DNA of 64,000 bases from Lonicera japonica (GCA_021464415.1 CM038470.1:36822099-36886098); one strand, 5' to 3'; counted from the first letter of the stretch, positions 11,201 to 24,201 are shown. Notes: a model not told the origin generated them from the letters alone. Numbers and translations are program-made.

Positions 11201-12229
11201 GGTTTTCAAGAATCTTGAAAAATTAAATAAGTGTTTCATAAAATTCAATTTCTACGCTCTTGAAAAGTAAACTTCTAGTTTATTATTAATTTTGGATTAT
11301 CCATTGTGGGAATTTCAAATCCAACTTTTGGGAACTGTCATCCTATTTTATAATAGTTTTTTTGGGTACTTTTTACATATTATAGTTTTGTTTATATTTG
11401 AAATTATACTATTTTTTAGGAATGCTATGTTAAATTGATTTATGTATTATTGGAGTCTAATCATACAAAAACTCTGCAGTTAATAGGTTTTCCTTTGTTT
11501 ATCAGATACTACTATTTTTTGAAGACTACTAAGCCACAAACACGTACACGTTAACCAAAAATAATAATAAAGACCAATTAAACCTACAAGATTTACACAA
11601 TAAAGATTTCTTATAATACAAATGAGGAAAGCTCAATTACAAAAAAAGGTACTAAAACATCATATATCACTAAAATTGAGATGATTAGGGAATGCTCGAT
11701 TTGATTTTTTCAATGCTGTAAATTATAAATTATTTTATATTCTCTTCACTTATGACTCGTACTCAAATACTTTTTTTCAAAAAAGAGAATGGTTTAATTT
11801 AATTATTTTTCTTTTACTACCATAATAACAAAAATACACAATTTGGATGGCACTTGAAATAATTGTCATTCTGAGAAGGATAAGTACAACAGTATTTGGA
11901 TCTTACAATGTAAATTTATATAAGGGTGTGTTTGGCGCATGGTATAAAAGGCAGGATATGATAAAATTATTATGTTCGGTGTTTAGTGTTAATGGCAGAT
12001 AGAATAAGTTTATCTTATCTTGTGTTTAGTGTTAGGATGAATAAGATAAAATCATCACACTTATCCCACAAAATGCCAATTAAATTTATATTACCTTAGA
12101 GGTGGTATTAGTTTATCCGGGGCCTTTTATTTTATCCCGTGCTTTGTGTATTTATTTGAAAGTATTTAATCCAGTATTCAAAGTATTCTAATTGCTTTAA
12201 AGCCATAATTTATTATTGAGTTTAAGGTG
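11201..12229. other. Non-coding stretch
   Basis: No supported gene. The segment from about 11937 (GGGTGTGTTTGGCGCATGG) looks like the end of a MITE, but no inverted partner was found. Confidence 0.4.
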
Positions 12230-13016
12230 GTGTGCTAATCTGAAAGTACTCAAGAATCAACAAGAGAACTCAAGAATTTCTTCTCTATCTCTCTCTAGAA
12301 CCCTCTTGAAGTGTGGATAAGCTTTATGCTTGAAAATGGTTGAGTTGGGTTAATAAAGTGTGAGAAAAATGGTCAAAAGTAGACAAAATATGCCTGAGCT
12401 GATGAGTAAGATCGATCCTACTCAGGGTAAAAACTGCACTGGTCTATTTTCTCATTAAAATCTGATGAGTAAGATCGATCTTACTCTGGGCGAAAAGTGC
12501 ACTGTTAGTATTTTGGTCATAACTCTCTACTCCGAACTCAGATTTTGATGATCCACATATTGACGGAAAGCTAATTGAAAGATAAAAAACTTTCCTCAAG
12601 GAAGTTTCCTCAAATTATGGCTAGATTTAGCGATTGACTAACTTCGCGAGCTGATTTGACCAACGAGGAGTACGAATTGGCTTTTGGTCAATACACGAAA
12701 GTTTTAGAATGGTATGAAATCTAGACATAAACGGAATGGAGGCCAAATCGGATAAGCAACGAAGAAGCTGCGAAGGCTCAAAGTTGGCTAAAAACAAGAA
12801 ATCGCGTAAGATCGAAACTTACAATTTACAAGCCAAATTTGATTCGGACTTCCCGAATCATGAAACGATCACTCACATGAGTCTAAGTAGACTAATATAA
12901 CTAATACAAAATGCTAGAATACTATGACACTTCATGAATCGATTTTTCACCATTCGAGATGAAATAAATGATTGAACGGGGTTGAATACGGTGGAATGAA
13001 AGTACGGGGTATTACA
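12230..13016 (-). repeat. LTR fragment of a Tekay-like gypsy element
   Basis: The right end GGGGTATTACA reads on the minus strand as TGTAATACCCCGTAC, a start shared with many plant chromovirus LTRs. The left boundary is not defined and is set where LTR-like text begins. Two palindromes lie inside: GAGTAAGATCGATCCTACTC (12404-12423) and the perfect GAGTAAGATCGATCTTACTC (12468-12487). Confidence 0.5.
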
Positions 13017-13360
13017 AAAACTCATACTTTTCACCTTCTTATGGTCGAAGTGGGTATTATTTCATTTGACTTTACATTCGAAACATGTAAATACAAAATT
13101 TATTTTTACAGGCTTTAATTATGAACTTTAATTTATTTCTAATACTATATTTAATTGTAAGAATTTCTTCTGGGGTTGGAGTGATAGTGCTCAAATTCAA
13201 CGAGCATGAATACATGTACCCCAATAAAGTTATTGCTAAATATTTTCCTAGCATGCCATCATTGGTTGAAAAATGTAAAACAAATGCATTGCCAGTGAAG
13301 TTTGTTGAGGAATATTTAACAAATGAGATAATTCTTACAATTACCGAGCCATATATTATA
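13017..13360 (+). other. Left flank of the solo LTR, open frame of unknown identity
   Basis: From about 13121 an open frame runs into the LTR insertion. Its residues (EYMYPNKVIAKYFP and so on) fit no family I recognise. It may be an upstream part of the broken plant-mobile-domain gene that resumes after the LTR. Confidence 0.3.
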
Positions 13361-15230
13361 TGTAACACCCCCACCTTAATTAGTGGGATAACACTCGTAA
13401 TTAAGACATGGAGTGTTACTAACCCACCTTAGACTAGCTAAAGTAGGTCAAACGTAGATAATAAATTAATAAATTCAAGTACATCACATAACACAGAACA
13501 AGCAAATGTGATACTCATGTTGTGGGCTAAAATATAAAACAGGAATGTAACACGCATATACATCCAAAAGGCAATACAAAAACTATATGAACGAGTAATT
13601 CAACATATTCGGTAACTTAGGTTAGCCGTAGCTTGCCATATACACATATGTATAACAAAAATGAGTCGATATTAGAGTCCTCTACTTCGTTCCCAACCCA
13701 GTCACTTCTTTAGTCTCGTCCATCTCCTGGATACCTAAAATGTTTCATAAAACGGGGTGAGCTTATAGCTGAATAGGGGGGATTACACATGAAATATCAT
13801 TTTCAAAACATAATAGCAGTTTAATAACAGTTTAAATTGCAATCAACACATCCACTCAGAAATTGTTAGTTTATAATTCAATGCATGCATATGCATATGC
13901 ATGTTATCTCTCATGTGTCTATACTGATAACCACACCGCCAAGAGAATATCAAGGTTGAGCCGAATCATAATCATAAGTATGGGCCTGACCGCCCTAGAG
14001 AATGATCCGACAAGTCCATTAATATCATATCAATAGAACCACAAGTGCTTTGCCGAGGTCTAGATTTTTGGGCTACTCACTGCTGGCTCTAAATAGCCGA
14101 CCTCATTGCTGTCCCCCAGGGATTTAAGGATTTTCAACCTAAGGGCACCAAGCCCCACTTATTTTCACACTGGCAAGCACCAATTAATACATATTTTCTT
14201 CATAATTGAAGGGCTACGATAGAATCACAATCGGATCCACCACAGGATCATATCACACCCATAATGATACAACAAACATAAGAAGCTTCCGGTATCATAG
14301 ATACAAGACATATATGCCACATGATAGGTCGTAAGAAAATTCTAAGCTTGCCGAAAGATCACCACAGATCCGATTGACACAATAATAATGCACAATATGC
14401 ATAACATGCTAACAAATGAACATTTGAAACAACTTATGGCATATAACTCCAACAAATCTCTATACATGTATCTTAATGTATATAATTCATCAATTAATCA
14501 ATTTCATCAATACACAACATCCATACATCCAAGGGATATATCCATGTATATCAAATAACATATTTATATCAAATATAAATGGTATATCTTGCTTCAAATC
14601 ACATGCTCGTGGCTTTATAATCATAAAACATTATCACTTCATCAAGTAATAATTCTTGAAACAATTACCAATTAAAACATCATGATTATCATACAATAAA
14701 ATTGTATTTTTGAGTTTTTAAAACCATTAAACCCTTACATCAATTCAACAAACCAAAAGAAAGAGAAGAAGATGAAGATCAAAACCTCGTTCGGTGAAAT
14801 CCCGAAATTCCTATGTCACCGCGATCCTCACATTGTGTAAAATAATTTCTCCTAAAGTTGAATCGAATTTCGGAGTGTAAAAATAAATGAAATCTAGAGA
14901 GAAAGTGAAGAAAACTCTAGCTCTGCTTTTTAAAACAAAAATGGAGGAAATGGAACAAAAAAAGGCTATTGATGCCTTTAAATCTGTGCCACCAACTGAC
15001 CAACAGTCGCATGTTTGGTCCATAACTTGAGCGCCTATTGTGCGGCTCTTCACCCTCAACAACGAGGCCAAACTAATCTAAAATAGTTGCCTGTTTCACA
15101 CAATAGGCGCCAATTACACCCACAATTGCAAAAATTCAATATGAAACATACTTTTTCATTTAATGACCATTTCCATACTAAACACACTGAACCAAACTTA
15201 ATTTACATAAATACAATACAAGGTGTTACA
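13361..15230 (+). mobile_element. Solo LTR, 1870 bp, TSD TTATA
   Basis: It starts TGTAACACCCCCACC and ends AGGTGTTACA, giving perfect 9 bp inverted termini TGTAACACC/GGTGTTACA. The flanks at 13356-13360 and 15231-15235 are both TTATA. No internal domain or second LTR is present, so it is best read as a solo LTR of a gypsy element left by recombination. Two complementary words, GCGCCTATTGTG (15031) and CACAATAGGCGC (15099), lie near its right end. It interrupts the sequence that continues as the mobile-domain pseudogene. Confidence 0.8.
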
Positions 15231-15235
15231 TTATA

Positions 15236-16690
15236 ACTAGAGTTTTTTTTTTTGAGTGATTATTTTTTTTTTCTAAATGGAGCACACTACATTCCATTCG
15301 AAGCGCTATCCCTTGTTGAGAACATACACAACATTGGAAATTACAATTGGGGTTCCACAATTCTTGCACGTGTATTATGGACTAGATGCCAATAGCGGGC
15401 CAAAAACGAACTAAGAGTGTCAATTGTTTTTGGCAATTCATTGAGTTATGAAAATATCTATTATGTATTATTATTTTTCATCACTTTTTATTCTATATAT
15501 TTTATTATCACTTATTATTAATATAATATATTTTTTATTGCAATATGTAATGTATGAGTATTTGGCTACTTCATGCCCGCAACTTAAAGTAAAATATGTT
15601 GATACTTGGCCTCAGATTCATCGTTGGGTGAAGATGAATAGAGAAAAATTATGTTGGCTAATTACACAAAATTTTCCATCAGCCTAAAAACAAATTGAAT
15701 TGGGGTCCTCCAACTCCATCATTTGGAAACCATATTTAACATCAGAATTGCTTGATGAGAATCAATTACAATTAGCTTATACTATATTTATCCATCGTCA
15801 TATGCTGTTAGATCCTTTAAACGATGGTATATGGTATTTAGGAGAACATTATGTTCGAAAATTACATGGGGTTATAGCCATTCCATATAACCCTCAAAAG
15901 GAATTAAGTTACATCTCTCGTGACATTTACTTTGATTATGTCAGAGACATTAATAGGCCCTTAATTGATCAATTTTATGTTAAAGTCTACTAAAATAAAT
16001 ATAATAAACATTGGACACAAATATTTGGTGTAAGACATATACTTCCTTTGATGCACTACATAAATACTAATGCAATTGGTACAGCAATCGTATTGGGCAT
16101 GGATGTAACTCCCCTATGTATTCTACCAGATCCAAATACTCTGTATCCAACCCAATCTTCCTTTTCGTCGAAAACTCAATCTGCCAATATAGATTGGAAT
16201 TTTAGGTTTGCCACTCTTGATGCAGGAACAAAAGAAGTCGAGGTTGAATGACTTACTATAATGGATAATCTTCCTCAAGTGCACACCCATACAATAGATG
16301 AATAGATGATCATATATGAAGAGGCTCTGCATTATGGAAAGAAGGTACGAAACAAGTGTTTTCAAGAGACTATGAATTTCGTGGTTGAGCTTAAATCTAA
16401 AGATCTTTTGATGCACGAATGCCAACTAGAATTTTCAAGATTACATGCTAAAAACGATTGATTAAGAGGTGCTTCTGCAATCAACTTTGGTGATAATGTA
16501 TATAGACCCTTGATGGACGGATTAAATGCATCAGATCCATAGTTTACTAAAAATTTTGGGTTTACTGAATTTGCTAGTTCATCTAGTCCAAGCTATTTAA
16601 GTGTTGATTAAGGGTTTGCTCAATTTTCTTCTTCCTCTGGATTAAATACGCAATCTAGTTGGCATGGTTTGGATCAATTGTAAACGTGTA
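15236..16690 (+). pseudogene. Plant mobile domain (MAIN-like) protein, decayed
   Basis: Segments in several frames match the order of the plant mobile domain. First come IPCVENIHNIGNYNWGSTIL (about 15300-15370), then YVDTWPQIHRW (about 15590-15630), then IWKPY (15718) and IWYLGEHYVRKLHG (about 15828-15870), then a low-complexity serine-rich tail ending near 16680. Frameshifts and in-frame stops separate them, and part of the gap at 15440-15540 could be an intron. Proteins of this family include Arabidopsis MAIN and MAIL1, and many copies travel with transposable elements. It lies just upstream of a Harbinger transposase on the same strand. Recognition is by pattern, without an alignment. Confidence 0.55.
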
Positions 16691-17035
16691 ATATGTATTT
16701 TATTGCGTACATGTTGTAATATTTAAAAATTATTTTCACACATTTATTTTATATAATTTGTATATTATAAAAATATCATTAGAATTACAAGCATACTCTC
16801 ATCATTGCATAATTTGAATTACAAACATATTATAAAATGACAAACAAAGTTTACGGTTTACAACCATATTATTATATGGTAACGCTATACTGAAGATATA
16901 TCTAATGTAGAGCGTTTGCGAATTCTTCTCATTCAGAATCGAGATAACGTGAATTTACATATCTCCTTTGAATATTTAAAATAATTAAGTATTAGTGTAA
17001 TACTATATATTTACATTTGATGACGAAAATAACAA
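16691..17035. other. Spacer between two pseudogenes
   Basis: AT-rich sequence without coding potential between the mobile-domain relic and the transposase relic. No terminal inverted repeat was found here that would mark the border of a DNA transposon. Confidence 0.4.
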
Positions 17036-18265
17036 TCATATAAAAGCAAATCAATGCAAAAAACAAACAAACAAGGTAATCGAAAGGATTCAATATCTTT
17101 ATAACAAGGAAGTTATAGTACGCAATACAATTTATCAAGCACGAGAAGATGATGGTAGACGTTTATGGGACGAACATTTTTTTCGATACAGCAAATTACC
17201 CTGCGTATATATATATATATTGCATGCATTTTCGTATGTCTCGTTCTCTTTTCAATCGTATTTTAAATATTGTATGTGATTACAATGATTATTTTGTTGA
17301 AAAGTTAGATAGTTTTGGTCAGCCAAGCTTTATAAGGCACCAAAAAATGGTAGCTGCTTTACGTTATCTTACATACAGTGTAACTTTGATATATATGGAG
17401 GGTACTTAACCATGTCCGAAACAACTAGTTTAATTTATTTTAAAAAATTTGCAAAGCAATTATGGTAATATTTGGCAAACAGTATGGCCGACCACTAATG
17501 TCTACAGATGTGCAACGCCTTTTAGAGGAGAACGCAACACGAGGATTTCCTGGAATGCTTGAAAATATAAATTGTATGCATTAGAAGTGGAAATATTATC
17601 TTACTACTTGGCATGGATCATATAAGGATCATTGTCATACACCAACAATAATCCTGGAGGTAGCTGCATCATACGATACGCGGATATGAAGATCGTTCTT
17701 TGACATGTTTGGTACTAACAATGATCTAAATGTGTCAGCTAGATTAATTGTTTTCGACAATCTTTTGTATGATCGTACACCCCTATGTAATTTTGAAATA
17801 AATGGCAATCAATATATCATGGGCTATCACTTAGCCGATGGCTTATATTCTAAATATGTTATAATTGTTAAATATTTTAAAAATTTTAAAAATTTAAAGC
17901 AAAAGTTATTTGCAAAAAAACAAGAAAGCATAAGAAAATATATCAAATGCGCATTTGGAATTCTCCAGGTGTGCTTTGCTTTCATTCGTGAACCTGTAAA
18001 GTTGTGAAAGAGAAAGCACTGTTTACAGTGATGCAATATTGTATACTATTACATAATATGATAATTAAAAATGAGAAGCGGGACTCTACTTGAAATTGTG
18101 ACTATGATCAAATTACCCGAGATGCAAAATTAGAGCGAGACCTATCACAAACATTTCAAGATTATCTTGCTCGCGATGTTCAGATGAACGATCGAGATAT
18201 GCACAACTGACACCAAAATGATTTGGTTGAACACATTTGGACAATTTCTAACAACGAAAGTGAAT
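17036..18265 (+). pseudogene. PIF/Harbinger-type transposase (HARBI1-like), inactive
   Basis: The relic follows the order of plant HARBI1-like nucleases: RRLWDEHFF (about 17150), HFRMSRSLFNRIL (17227), QKMVAALRYLTY (17341), then RLLEENATRGFPGML, PTIILEVAASYD, GTNNDLNV, YHLADGLY and CAFGILQ. Two or more frameshifts lie between 17395 and 17470, with in-frame stops at 17582 (TAG) and 17687 (TGA). The DDE triad is damaged. The first aspartate position (family pattern S-I-D-C-M-H) is AAT/Asn at 17570-17572. The middle Asp at 17723-17725 is kept. The third position, before the CAFG motif, is AAA/Lys at 17945-17947. Such a protein cannot cut DNA. The changes fit G-to-A or C-to-T transitions. Confidence 0.75.
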
Positions 18266-18789
18266 AATTTATTTGCATATTAATTGCCTTTAATATATTA
18301 ATAATATTATAATGATTTGTACTAGATATTTGTTATATTAGTATGTCTTCTCGGAATTTTATATACTTAAATGTACCATTACTTTTATGGCTTTCTAATA
18401 TAATACTTCAGTGCTTTAAATGATATTCCATAAAGGATAAAATATTTGTATAATTCAATTGATGTCATTTTAAATAACTTTTCATATAACGGGTATCATG
18501 AATGTCAAAGTTTAATTTTTTTACATATTTGTTTTAATTTTTTCTTCAAAAAATGTTATTTTACAATTAAGGCAACTATATAATTAATGAATGCACTACA
18601 GAAAAAAGTTTAGTTAACCAAAATGATTTTAATAATATTTAAAAACAATTACACAGTATATCTAAGTGTAGTTCATTTGGAAAATGAGGTGAGTTTTTTC
18701 ACCTTACATTACGGTCCGATTTTTGAAAATCTCAGTTTTTTTTTCCCATCTTCATAAAGCTGAATGCGAGATATGAATTTGTATAAAAA
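18266..18789. other. Non-coding stretch
   Basis: AT-rich, no gene or repeat boundary recognised between the Harbinger relic and the gypsy protease remnant. The gag region expected upstream of that protease is not seen here. Confidence 0.4.
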
Positions 18790-19593
18790 CAGAAAAAATT
18801 AAATTACACTAAGTGACAAATGAGAGATTGAAATCGAGGACGAAAATGACACCGATTCTATGTCATCGTTAGAGGACGTGGATGATGGAAAGTGTGCTGT
18901 CCAAGGTGAATTGTTGGTTGCAATCAGAGCTCTAAGTGTGCAAATTAAAGAAAGTGAAGAGGTTCAGTAAGAAACCATCTTTCATATTGGATGCCATGTG
19001 CAAAACAAGGTATGTAGTGTGATTATTGATGGAAGAAGTTGTATTAATGGTGTTAGCACTACAATAGTGGAGAAATAAGGGCTGCAAACAATTAAACATC
19101 CCCGGCCTTATAAGTTGCAATGGTTCAGTGATAGTAGTGAAGTAAAGGTGAATGAGTAGGTGTCGGTTTCATTTAGCATTGAGAAATATGAAGATGAAGT
19201 CTTGTGCATTGTAGTTTCGACGCAAGCTGGACATTTGCTACTAAGCTGACTGTGGCAATTTGATCGGCGAGTTAAGCATGATGGCTTCACGAACAAATAT
19301 TCTTTTGCGCTCAATCAGAAAACCATTACTCTTGTTCCAATTTCACAAAGCAAATTTATGAAGATCAAGTGAGGTTGCAAAAAAAGAATGATCAAAAGAA
19401 AGAGTGAACAAAGAAAAAAGAGTGAGAAAAATAAAAAGGAGTGAAAATCAGAGAGGACGATAAAAAGGAGAGAGAAAGAAAATCAAAATTCGACCATTGA
19501 GAGAAAATTAGAGAAAAACACAAAAAAAAATTCTATGCAAAAGTGAGTGAAATTAATCAAGCGATATTTTCAAATAAGAACACTAACAAACTT
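18790..19593 (+). pseudogene. Gypsy protease region and linker
   Basis: Frames read a retroviral-type aspartic protease: FHIGCHVQNKVCSVIIDG (from about 18977) with the IIDG motif in place of the usual D-T/S-G, then RPYKLQWFSDSSEVKV, then LWQFDRRVKHDGFTNKYSF (from about 19250). A lysine/glutamate-rich linker (19370-19560) joins it to the reverse transcriptase. In-frame stops occur at several places. The block ends where the LTR at 19594 enters. Confidence 0.75.
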
Positions 19594-20838
19594 TAATACT
19601 ATGATCGTTTAATATTGCATATAGACCGAACAAATTTTTTATATAAAATTCTAATGCGGAATCAGATTTTACCTTCGAAATCTCTCTGGTTGGATCTCGT
19701 CTCAGCACGAACAGGAGTTGGCAGAGACGAATCGAGAACACGGGTTTGATGGAAACTCACGATCTTATATTGTTTTCCAATTGCCGTGTAGTCTTGTACT
19801 GAGTGTGGGCTGTTGTATCACCAAGATTTCATTTTTTTTTATCAACAGCACAAACCCTAAATTCGTGAGAATTCTTATACCTCGAGAAGAGGCAAGGCCA
19901 GCGTATATATATGGTTATAATAGGGACCCTAAGGAGAAATAAGTGTCTAGGATTACTAAGAAAAAATGGGAATCCTAATTCGATTATGAATTAATTCCTT
20001 CCATTAATTATAACTCACACTACTAAAGGATTATAATTATACTTATGTCCTTATCTCAAAATTATATTTTGAGCTCCTTGTTATTAAATGTATTCTCCTC
20101 ACGCAAAGATTACATATAACCATCATTTAAATTAAACTACTGACAATTATATTTAAATGACTTCTTAATCCTTGAACTTACCACTTAACTTATTTGACAT
20201 GTTGGATTAATATAATCTACATGTAGGGTTTGGCATGATCAAAACTTATAAGCTTCTCAAGGGGTTATCATCAATCCCTATAACGGGATGTGAATTTCAT
20301 TAATAATTAATATTAATCATAGATATAGTGTCGTTATCCAATTCACAGAGCTTATTGACCCATAAATGAATCTCACTCTTAATGAGTCAAAATAATAAAC
20401 ACCACATATATATGTCCATGAGTTATTTCAAGATTAAGAGCATAAGCAATCATAATAACTATGGGATTTAAATTATTTTATATAGTCCGTATAAAAATAA
20501 TTGACCCAAACTGGTCCTGTTCAATACACACAAAGTGTACTAGCACAATGAGTTAAAACTATACTATTTTCTGCAGTCAAGATAAACTACTAAAACTTAT
20601 GCTACAATGATACTGATGGGTGTCCAATTCCATCTAAGACTGTGACCACTAAACTTATATTCCACAAGAATCGATGATATGATCCTCTATGTGTAAGCTA
20701 AACTCAACACACCAAATCATCTACTATATGAAATAAAAGACACTTGCACAGTATTTAAACAAATAACATAATGCAAAAATTGCCCATAAAGTTTCTTATT
20801 AAAATAACAAAATCAAGTATATATAACATATCAAAACC

Positions 20839-20871
<33 letters not shown>

Positions 20872-20892
20872 TTTTAGTATATCACTATAACA
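19594..20892 (-). mobile_element. Solo LTR, copia-type by appearance, in the gypsy element
   Basis: The gypsy sequence is cut here and resumes at 20893. AACTT occurs on both sides (19589-19593 and 20893-20897), and the match extends to AACAAACTT on both sides, so the TSD may be 5-9 bp. Read on the minus strand the insert starts TGTTATAGTGA and ends CATAGTATTA; the expected terminal CA is lost. The text is non-coding, with an (AAT)n run at 20842-20869, and has the look of a copia LTR. Orientation is inferred from the TG start and is less certain than the boundaries. Confidence 0.65.
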
Positions 20893-22046
20893 AACTTAAC
20901 CTTGTTTTGCCTAGTTTTATTGTTTCTCTTTTGCAGGATTATGAGGATATCTTTCATAAGGAAACACCACATGGATTACCTCCAATCCGAGGAATTGAAC
21001 ATTAAATTAATTTCTTGCACGGTGAAGCCATTCCAAATCGACCAACCTATAGGAGCAATCCTGAGGAGACAAAGGAATTTTAAAGGCAAGTTAGTGAATT
21101 GATGGAAAAGAGTTGCGTAAGAGAAAGCATGAGTCCATGCGCTATTTCGATGTTGTTAGTACCTAAGAAGGATGAGATATGAAGAATGTGCGTTAATTGC
21201 CTAGCAATTAATAACATAACAGTAAAGCATCGTCATCTTATACCACACATAAATGATATGTTAGACGAATTACATAGATCTTGTGTGTTTTTAAAAATTA
21301 ATTTAAAGAGTGGTTATCATCAAATTAGAATGAGAGAAGGGGACGAATGGAAAACTACTTTTAAAACAAAATATGGTTAATAAGAGTGGTTAGTTACGCC
21401 TCTTGGTTTAATGCTCGAGCACCTCTACGAGACTTGTGAATCATGTTTTGCGTGCATTTATAAGTAGGTTTGTTTTTGTTTATTTTGATGATATACTCAT
21501 TTATAGCAAAAACTTGGACAATCATGAAGTATATTTAAAATATGTTTTAAATGTAATTAGGAAAGAAAAGTTATTTGCTAACCTGAATAAGTGTACTTTT
21601 TGCACGGATAAGCATATGTTTATTGGCTTTTGTTGCTGGTGCTCAACGTATACAAGTTGATGAAGAAAAAACACGTGCAATACAAGAGTGGCTGAGTCCT
21701 CCACATGTGGGGAATGTTCATAGTTTTCATGGACTTACCAATTTTTACCGGCGGTTAATAAAAGATTTTAGTACTATAGCTGCTTCATTTACTAAAGTGA
21801 TCAAGAAAACATTGGTTTAGATGGGGAGAAGACCCGGAGAAAGCATTCCAGTTAATCAAAAGCCAGCTAAGTAACACTCCCTTGTTATCACTACCCAATA
21901 TATTTAAAACTTTCAAGATAAAATGTTATATTTCAGGAAATGGTATTGGTGCTATTCTTATGCAAAAGGGAAACCAATTGCTAATTTTAGTGAGAAACTA
22001 AGCAGGGAACCCTTAAATTAACCTACTTATAACAAGGAGTTGTATG
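20893..22046 (+). pseudogene. Gypsy reverse transcriptase and start of RNase H
   Basis: After a short linker the frames read DYEDIFHKETPHGLPPIRGI (from about 20938), [36 protein letters not shown] (about 21300-21360) and the polymerase motif YFDDILIYSKN (21481-21513), with both catalytic aspartates kept. [18 protein letters not shown] follows (from about 21722). The RNase H start, including KPIANFSEKL, ends at KELYV, where the next LTR enters. Stops and frameshifts near 21175, 21380, 21660 and 21820 break it. Confidence 0.85.
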
Positions 22047-23601
22047 TGTTAACCTAAGGTCTTAATCTTATTTTGATAATAACAATAAATCAATCATGTG
22101 TAATTTAACATGTTTCTTGATATAAATATATAGTTCATTTACTTGGAAAATTCAAGAAAACCATGACAATGATCACTCTTTCACTATTCGATCATTGGAC
22201 AAGACAAGGAAGATCAAATCTCTTAATGCAAATCATGAAGCACAAAGGATCAAAAGACTATATGAAAATCTTTTAAGAAAAAGTTTCAAATGAAGATCAA
22301 TTCGAAGAAACAAATCAAAGCATTCAAAGACTCGTTAATTTAGTAATTGAGTGAGTGCTTAAGATTTATGTAAAGTTACTTTATTGATCAAATCCTTATA
22401 ACTCAAACTTATTCATGCATCTTTTAAAGATTGATTCAAACAAGCTTAAAATTTAATTTATTTGAAAAAAATCATTTTACAAAGACCGAATTCCAAAATA
22501 AATTCATATTAATTTTAAATGATCATATTTTAAGCTCTAATAAAAATAGGCATCTTAGAAACATATCTTTGAGGTTCAAAAATCATTAGAATTTTATTTG
22601 AAACTAAATTGTTAAATTGCAAAAATGTTTTTATTTTACATTTAAAATTCGCTCAATTTTTGCACAGTTTTGATCAAACGGTAAGATGGAGGCCTTCCCG
22701 AACTCCGATCATTTTGAAATTTTTACAGTAGTTATACAACATCTCCTAGCACTTTTGACTAAAATTTGAGCATTATCCAAAGGTCAAATTGGGAGAAATT
22801 AACAAAACAAATTTGAATTTGTTTGTCAAAACTAGCTGTTGGAAAGTTTGAAAATGTATACATTTGACCCAAAACCTTTCTTAATCATCCCCAACGTCCA
22901 TATGGTTTTGCAAGATATATATATGAGGTCCTGGACATGTTTTAACACACCTTGAATCATTCTAATACTCTATTATTCATATATTCAAATATACAAAGAT
23001 TCAAGAATACATTTTGATCAATCTTTCATCTTTTGAGCTATATATTTTTGATCAATCTTGATAACTCTAGTGTGAGCTTTATTTGTAATTTTCAAATACA
23101 CTTGAGAGTTATTGTATTAGTGTGTATCACCACAAATAATTCATTCTTCATTTCAAAAGAGAGTTTGTCTCTTTGTAGAGTAAGAGAGCATATCTTGTGA
23201 GAAGTGTAGTGGGTATAGCTACATTGTGAGTGTTGTGTGCATAGCAACATTTGTATTGAGGTTTGATCTTCACCTAAAGAAGATTGAATAGTGAAAATTC
23301 TCGAGGAACTAACCGAGCGCGGACGTTTGGTTTAGGAAACCGAACCGTGAGGACAAAAAGTCTTGAGCTTCAAATTGGTTCAATTTCTCTTACTCAATCT
23401 CTTTATTTATTTGTTATATTCATTGATTGAAGTTTCTTATATTGTTGCTTATTCTTGGGATTGATTGTTTGATTGATTGTTTTCCTTAATAAACTTATTT
23501 AGCTAAATTGTTTTACTTAAACATTTTTAAAAACGTTTTAATTTCGCATTAATTTTTTAAAACCCTATTCACCCCTCTTTAGGGTTGTTTTCTGACCAAC
23601 A
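22047..23601 (+). mobile_element. Solo LTR, copia (SIRE-like end), TSD GTATG
   Basis: The 1555 bp insert starts TGTTAACC and ends TCTGACCAACA, with GTATG at 22042-22046 and 23602-23606. Removing it rejoins the gypsy RNase H text without loss. The end block CCCTATTCACCCCTCTTTAG followed by a GACCAACA terminus resembles LTR ends of SIRE/Maximus-type copia elements. No primer site or coding region is present, as expected of a solo LTR. Confidence 0.85.
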
Positions 23602-24201
23602 GTATGCATTGGTTCGAGCCTTAGAGATGTGGCACCACTATCTATGACCAAAGGAATTTATGATTCACATAGATCATGAGTCGTTGAAGGATTTAAAGGG
23701 GCAACAAAAGTTGAACAAACGCCATGCCAAGTGGCTATAATTCATTGAAACATTCTTTATATGATCAAATATAAGAAAGGTAAGAAGAATGTGATGGCTG
23801 ATGCATTGTCCTGAATATATGCTGCTTTACTTTCCATGTTAGATTTGAAATTGCTTGGGTTTGAATACATTAAACATTTGTATACGCATGATGCTGATTT
23901 TGGTGATGTATTTAATGCATGTGAAAAAGTGGCTTTTGGTAAATTTTATAGGCATGATGGATTTTTGTTTCGGGAAAATAAGTTGTGTGTGCCTACATGT
24001 TCTTTGCGTGAATTGCTTGTTCGAGAAGTTCATAGTGGGAGTTTGGTCTGTCATTTTGGTGTTCCTAAGACTTTAAGAGTTTTGCATGAAAACTTCTTTT
24101 GGTTTCATATGCAACGTGATGTGAAAAAAATTTGTGAGAAGTGTATCACTTGTAAACAACCTAAGTCTAAATTAAACCATATGGTTTATACACCACGCTG
24201 C
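23602..24201 (+). pseudogene. Gypsy RNase H end and integrase zinc-binding domain
   Basis: The block starts with the continuation of RNase H ([20 protein letters not shown] from about 23670). It continues to LYTHDADFGDVFNACEKVAF (from about 23878) and the integrase zinc-binding region with REVHSGS, CHFG and CEKCITCKQ (about 24024-24165), a stretch open for over 110 residues from 23836. It ends in the linker to the integrase core, where the Tat-type LTR has entered. Confidence 0.8.

Noticed and set aside
11937..12150. MITE-like start GGGTGTGTTTGGCGC
   Set aside because: No inverted partner or TSD found; the similarity is only to a common terminal style.
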